A stretch of DNA of 64,000 bases from positions 1 to 64,000 of IMG/VR virus record IMGVR_UViG_3300045016_000140. One strand, 5' to 3'. Source of the DNA: a virus. Of the stretch, positions 60,501 to 64,000 are shown in pieces. Positions within the stretch are counted from its first letter, which is position 1. The number at the start of each line of letters is the position of its first letter. The translations under genes were made by a program, and so were the position numbers. Under the pieces are notes generated by a model, which saw only the letters and a list, made by a program, of their open reading frames with translations, made no database searches and was not told the origin of the DNA.

Positions 60501-60513
60501 AGCAAATATATAG
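60501..60513 (+). promoter_or_regulatory. Candidate late-type promoter motif
   Basis: AGCAAATATATAG, 38 bases before the gene at 60551, which has its own TAGGAGC ribosome binding site. Confidence 0.45.
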
Positions 60514-60550
60514 TTAGTGAAAGGTTTTATCTTAACCCTAGGAGCGTGTC

Positions 60551-63500
60551 ATGCGGAATCAAGGGAATGAAGGTCGTCCCGCCACATTTGGTTCTGTGGC
60601 CATGGACAGCCGGAAACTCTTGTCGCTGATTAATTCCTCAGCGCAGAGTCAAGTCAAAATCTTCGAAGAGGCCGTTCAGAAGCTTGGGCAAAGCCAGAAT
60701 GCCGATTGGCGTCTAGTTGCCCTACAGACGAATAAGGTCATATTCGAAGATGTTAAAACTAGTCAATATTACACCGCCGATCATATTCGTGAGAAAGGCG
60801 GTCGCATAAATATTACGAACATTAATAGTATTACCATTACTGACACTGAGAAGGCCCCCATATTTGAAGCAGTATGCCAGCAACTGGTTAATGCCATTGA
60901 AACTGGTGACCCATCACAGATTGAGAAAGTTTATGATAAGATGGCCGCCAACCGCTTTCGTGGCCAAGCGGTTCCGGCGAGTGGATATGTTAGGACTAAG
61001 GATGGGGTAGTGCGCAAAGTCCAGATTAATGAGGGTGTGGTACACCCCAACATATCTGAGCTCGCGCTTAGGATAGTCGAACACATCGTCGATAGAGTGA
61101 ATATCGCCGAAGGTAAGATTGAGGGTTCATTCAGGACTTCCGATATTAACCTGGATATTCCGGAGCTTCTGGTTCGCCGGGCCATAGCCGGAAATATGCG
61201 TAAAGTAGCCCAGAATGCATATATTAATGAGAATTTCCAGAAAATTATTAAGGGTATAGCAGGGTATATTTCGGCTGATAAGCTTGAGAAGGCAGTGGAG
61301 TGCGCAACTGGATTATTGACTGAATCGCAAGAATTCTGCCTGCTTGATCGCGGCCAGATTGGGACATTAATTGGGGATACCTTGGCTGCATGTGGGGTGT
61401 TTAATGAAGCGCTTGCTAATGATGTGGCTACTCTCGTATACAAGACGAATTTGAAAGTCAATCATGCTCTAATCATAGAGGCCTGGAAAAAGACTGCACA
61501 GAAGGCCGCTAATTCGATTATGCTGGAGAATGTCGCAATCCTGGAGGAGTCAAAAGATTTCGAATCTGATTATGACGAGTTCCTCGATGCCATATTTGAG
61601 GGTGCCGAAGATAATCGCAGGCAAGCCGCTTTGAATGGATTGAAGAATTTGCAGAATGAGGTCGCTGACGATCCAAAACTTGCCGAGGAAGTTAACCTTC
61701 TGATTCAAAAACTTGGTGGTAAGAACTCTGATAGTAACGACTTGATGGAAGCCGAGGATTTGTTATCGAAGGTTGCGGCAGATGTTAATACATCCAATAC
61801 GCTGAACGAGTTTGACCAGATGCCTGGTTCTGAGGCTGCGCAAGAGCCGGTTGTTCCGGCTGCTCCATCTCCGGCGGCTCCGGCTTCGATTAGTACCGGT
61901 GCTCCGGGCGGCAGTGTGACCAATATTACTATTAACACTGCTGCTGGCGCTGGCACGGCTGCCGCTCCAGTTGCTCCAGTTGCTCCAGTTGCTCCACCCG
62001 CTCCAGCTGCCCCACCCGCTCCAGTCCTTCCACCCCCTCCTGGAGGTGAGGAGGAGCCGCTTGACCTTGACAAATTATTGAGTGGCGAGGAAGAGTCTGA
62101 GGAAGGCGAGAAAGAGGAAGGCGAGAAAGAAGGGGAAAAGAAAGAGGAGATTCCAGAGTCTAAGGAAAAGATTGGTGAGCCGATGACCGAGGACGTCGAG
62201 AAAGCTCGAGCTTTCTTTGATGCCATCGGCATTGACAAAGATGGATCATTTACGTTTAAAGGTGAGCCAGTCGTAGCTGGATCAATCACTGAAGCCGAAG
62301 ATGATGAACGGGTTGATTCGTCTGAATACCATATTCCAGAGGGATTGGAAGAGTTAGATATTAATCACGAATATGGGCCAGTTTCGGAAGCATCCGTATC
62401 GCCTCAGCAGGTTGCGAGTGCCGCCAAAAACATGAAACAGATAGCTGGCAAATTTGGACGGCGCAATAAACCAACTTTAGCTGATGCCACATTAGCTGCT
62501 AGTGAAGAAATTGAGAAAATCGCCGGGCATGAGACACCTGAACAGAAATCTGCCAAGAAAGACGAGATTATTTCTCAAATTGCTAAAGCCGACGCGGGCA
62601 TCAAGGAAGATCAGCGGAAGACAATCTTTCATCGTAAGATGCGCGGTTTGAAGCGTTCATCGATTTTGGCGCTTTTGAAAGAGGGTAAGTTCAGCTGGCT
62701 CGGCAAATCAGGTGATGGTGTTCTTGGTGAGTTCAAGGGCGTTAGGTTTGTGTTCGATCATGCCGAGCCAGCTGTTTTACTAAGCGAAGACGGCAGCATT
62801 GAGCTAGATATCCCTGCCGAATTAGTTGATGGCGCAAAATATTTCTCTGAAATCTCGGATGATGAAGCCGAAGCTGACGGATTTATTGAATGGCTAGATA
62901 AGAATGTTACGCAATTAGCTCCGATATCCAATGATGAGGCAAAAGCAATCGATGAAGCTGTTGCTGAGTTGACGGTGAATCCTGGTGACGAGGTGCGGAT
63001 CAAAGTTGGGTCAGGTGATGAAACAGCTAGCGTGAAGCCAGTGGTTGAACCTGTAGCTGGGACAGGGTTGGATGCATCACCAAAGCCACCGCCTCCGCCC
63101 GCCACCCCAGCTGAGCAAGAGCCAGCGATAGTTGATGCCAGCCCGCTGCCTGATGATGAAGTTAGTGCGGCCGATATGCCAGCATCTGAACCTGGTGAGA
63201 TAGATCGAGATATCCCGCCTTGGGAGGGTAGTGAGGCTGCCGAGGCCGAGGAGACCGAGGAGGCCGGAGAGGAAGCGGCTGAGGAAGAGGAAGCTGCCGA
63301 GGCCGAGGAGGAAGAGGCCGAGGAGGGAGAAGCCGAGGAGGAAGCTGCTGAGGCCGAGGAGGAGGAGGCTGCCGAGGCTGAGGAGGAAGCTGCCGAGGCT
63401 GAGGAGGAGGCTACCGAGAAAGAGGTAGAGGAATCCAAGGCTGAAGAAATCAAACCGATTATTGAAAAAGAAGAGAAATGCGTGGATATTTGCAAGATCT

Positions 63501-63784
63501 GCGATTGTGACCCATGCAAATGTTGCAAGAAATGCGAATGCCATCCATGCAAATGCTGTGGGAAATGCAAATGTTATCCGTGTGAATGTCCGCAAGAGGG
63601 CAAACTTCCGGCAGCTTTAAAGAAGTACCAATTCAAGAAGGGCAAGGTTGGGAGCGCAGCTGAGAAACCAGCTGAGAAACCAGCTGAGAAACCAGCTGAG
63701 AAACCAACTGAGAAACCAGCTGAGAAACCAGCCAAGAAACCAGCTGGGAAACCAGCCAAGAAACCAGCTGAGAAACCAGCCTAG
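60551..63784 (+). CDS. Large head-region protein with Cys-rich repeat and Lys-Pro-Ala tail
   Basis: 1077 aa, not recognised. Residues ~1-420 are helical (SAQSQVKIFEEAVQKLGQSQ). Then come a Pro/Ala linker (~430-495), acidic Glu/Lys runs, a folded-looking region (~530-800), a second Pro region, and a long Glu/Ala acidic stretch (~895-960). Residues 981-1013 are three copies of CxxCxCxPCxC, and the last ~35 residues repeat AEKP/AKKP. Position directly after the portal corresponds to T4 prohead core/protease genes, so an internal head or scaffold protein is likely. Charge segregation (acidic middle, basic tail) would suit packing near DNA. Confidence 0.7.
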   Translation: MRNQGNEGRPATFGSVAMDSRKLLSLINSSAQSQVKIFEEAVQKLGQSQNADWRLVALQTNKVIFEDVKTSQYYTADHIREKGGRINITNINSITITDTEKAPIFEAVCQQLVNAIETGDPSQIEKVYDKMAANRFRGQAVPASGYVRTKDGVVRKVQINEGVVHPNISELALRIVEHIVDRVNIAEGKIEGSFRTSDINLDIPELLVRRAIAGNMRKVAQNAYINENFQKIIKGIAGYISADKLEKAVECATGLLTESQEFCLLDRGQIGTLIGDTLAACGVFNEALANDVATLVYKTNLKVNHALIIEAWKKTAQKAANSIMLENVAILEESKDFESDYDEFLDAIFEGAEDNRRQAALNGLKNLQNEVADDPKLAEEVNLLIQKLGGKNSDSNDLMEAEDLLSKVAADVNTSNTLNEFDQMPGSEAAQEPVVPAAPSPAAPASISTGAPGGSVTNITINTAAGAGTAAAPVAPVAPVAPPAPAAPPAPVLPPPPGGEEEPLDLDKLLSGEEESEEGEKEEGEKEGEKKEEIPESKEKIGEPMTEDVEKARAFFDAIGIDKDGSFTFKGEPVVAGSITEAEDDERVDSSEYHIPEGLEELDINHEYGPVSEASVSPQQVASAAKNMKQIAGKFGRRNKPTLADATLAASEEIEKIAGHETPEQKSAKKDEIISQIAKADAGIKEDQRKTIFHRKMRGLKRSSILALLKEGKFSWLGKSGDGVLGEFKGVRFVFDHAEPAVLLSEDGSIELDIPAELVDGAKYFSEISDDEAEADGFIEWLDKNVTQLAPISNDEAKAIDEAVAELTVNPGDEVRIKVGSGDETASVKPVVEPVAGTGLDASPKPPPPPATPAEQEPAIVDASPLPDDEVSAADMPASEPGEIDRDIPPWEGSEAAEAEETEEAGEEAAEEEEAAEAEEEEAEEGEAEEEAAEAEEEEAAEAEEEAAEAEEEATEKEVEESKAEEIKPIIEKEEKCVDICKICDCDPCKCCKKCECHPCKCCGKCKCYPCECPQEGKLPAALKKYQFKKGKVGSAAEKPAEKPAEKPAEKPTEKPAEKPAKKPAGKPAKKPAEKPA
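63491..63589 (+). repeat. Triple 33-bp repeat encoding CxxCxCxPCxC
   Basis: Three consecutive 11-codon units: CKICDCDPCKC, CKKCECHPCKC and CGKCKCYPCEC. Every cysteine and the proline are in register. With one Cys upstream this gives 16 cysteines in 37 residues, a metallothionein-like or disulphide-rich density. Confidence 0.95.
63657..63781 (+). repeat. 12-bp tandem repeat (GCTGAGAAACCA unit)
   Basis: About ten copies encoding Ala-Glu-Lys-Pro or Ala-Lys-Lys-Pro at the extreme C-terminus of the head-region protein. The first copies are identical; later ones vary at one or two bases. Confidence 0.9.
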
Positions 63785-63816
63785 AAGACAGCTAAGATTA
63801 AAAATCCAGCAACTTA

Positions 63817-63884
63817 TGGCTTCCAGTGATACGCCTGTATTGTGTCGGTATATTGATCCTGGAGATTTTTGATCGTGGAAGCCA
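63817..63884. other. Inverted repeat over the start of the next gene
   Basis: TGGCTTCCA (63817-63825) and TGGAAGCCA (63876-63884) are perfect inverted 9-mers with a 50-base gap. The right arm covers the GTG start at 63875, so pairing could mask that start. Confidence 0.4.
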
Positions 63885-64000
63885 GTGACACTGACAAAAT
63901 CATGACTTCTTCGCTCTTCGACAATATCGCTCGCGACATGAAAATTGTGCGCATTGGCGCAACCGACGCATGCGCCCGCACTGACGCATGGCAAGACTTG
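63875..64000 (+). CDS. Unknown protein, 3'-partial
   Basis: 42 codons to the window end from a GTG at 63875 (GGAG 10 bases upstream); an ATG at 63901 is an alternative. It reads TSSLFDNIARDMKIVRIGAT and on, without a recognisable motif. By T4-like order, a prohead protease, scaffold or capsid gene is expected here. Confidence 0.5.
   Translation, partial: MEASDTDKIMTSSLFDNIARDMKIVRIGATDACARTDAWQDL

Noticed and set aside
62758-63595. Minus-strand Ser/Ala- and Leu/Phe-rich frames antisense to the head-region protein
   Set aside because: They mirror the Glu/Ala and Pro repeats of the plus-strand gene and lack ribosome binding sites.
1-64000. Jumbo-phage nucleus genes (tubulin PhuZ, shell protein) and tRNA genes
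   Set aside because: No GGGTGTG-type tubulin motif, shell-like protein or tRNA cloverleaf was seen on either strand.

Overview
This window is part of the genome of a large tailed phage with a contractile tail (Caudoviricetes, T4-like myovirus gene set). The sequence shows a tail sheath, tail-tube proteins, baseplate wedge and hub proteins (gp25-, gp6-, gp53-, gp5-, gp27- and gp26-like), a tape measure, a portal, a large terminase, and T4-style replication and recombination proteins (gp46/gp47 nuclease, DnaG-type primase, UvsW-like and XPD/DinG-like helicases). Coding is dense on both strands, A+T-rich, with strong use of ATA and AGG codons. No tRNA, rRNA, CRISPR array or insertion sequence was seen, and no gene-free stretch exceeds about 210 bases. 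The host cannot be read from the sequence.

Layout. 1-8.5 kb: a DeoC-like protein, a LAGLIDADG homing endonuclease with an extra C-terminal domain, a PurA/PurZ-like synthetase, small unknowns, a DUF115-like protein and two sigma-like proteins. 8.5-16.4 kb: gp47/gp46, an XPD/DinG-like helicase, then unknown early-type genes including a DUF6166 protein. 16.5-25 kb: tail sheath, a terminator, a second homing endonuclease inserted directly behind the sheath, a frameshifted repeat-protein locus flanked by its own remnants, RmlB and an HKD-type protein. 25-42 kb: the tail module (three tube-like paralogues, gp26-like, a gp51-like candidate, primase, hub, tape measure, gp53-, gp5-, gp25- and gp6-like). 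42-47.6 kb: DNA methyltransferase, helicase, a third sigma-like protein. 47.6-50.7 kb: a tightly packed four-gene metabolic cassette (split TPP enzyme, radical SAM/SPASM protein, GT9-like protein). 51-64 kb: terminase, a WCT/GPLY-domain protein, a poly-serine beta-helix fibre or spike, peptide deformylase, portal, and a 1077-residue head-region protein ending in a cysteine-rich repeat.

How the parts may fit. Several genes point to nucleotide or DNA modification or to glycan chemistry: the PurZ-like synthetase, a beta-class methyltransferase, Mom/GNAT-like domains on both homing endonucleases, RmlB, and the TPP-radical SAM-GT9 cassette. Three divergent sigma-like proteins, two with a zinc-ribbon insertion, coexist with a recurrent YAAATATA motif placed just before many genes on both strands. 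I infer this is a one-part late promoter comparable to that of T4. At several genes it abuts the ATG so closely that leaderless mRNA is likely.

Most promising for novelty: the homing endonucleases sharing one Mom-like C-terminal domain on unrelated nuclease modules, the TPP-radical SAM cassette, the triple CxxCxCxPCxC repeat, and the promoter/sigma arrangement.
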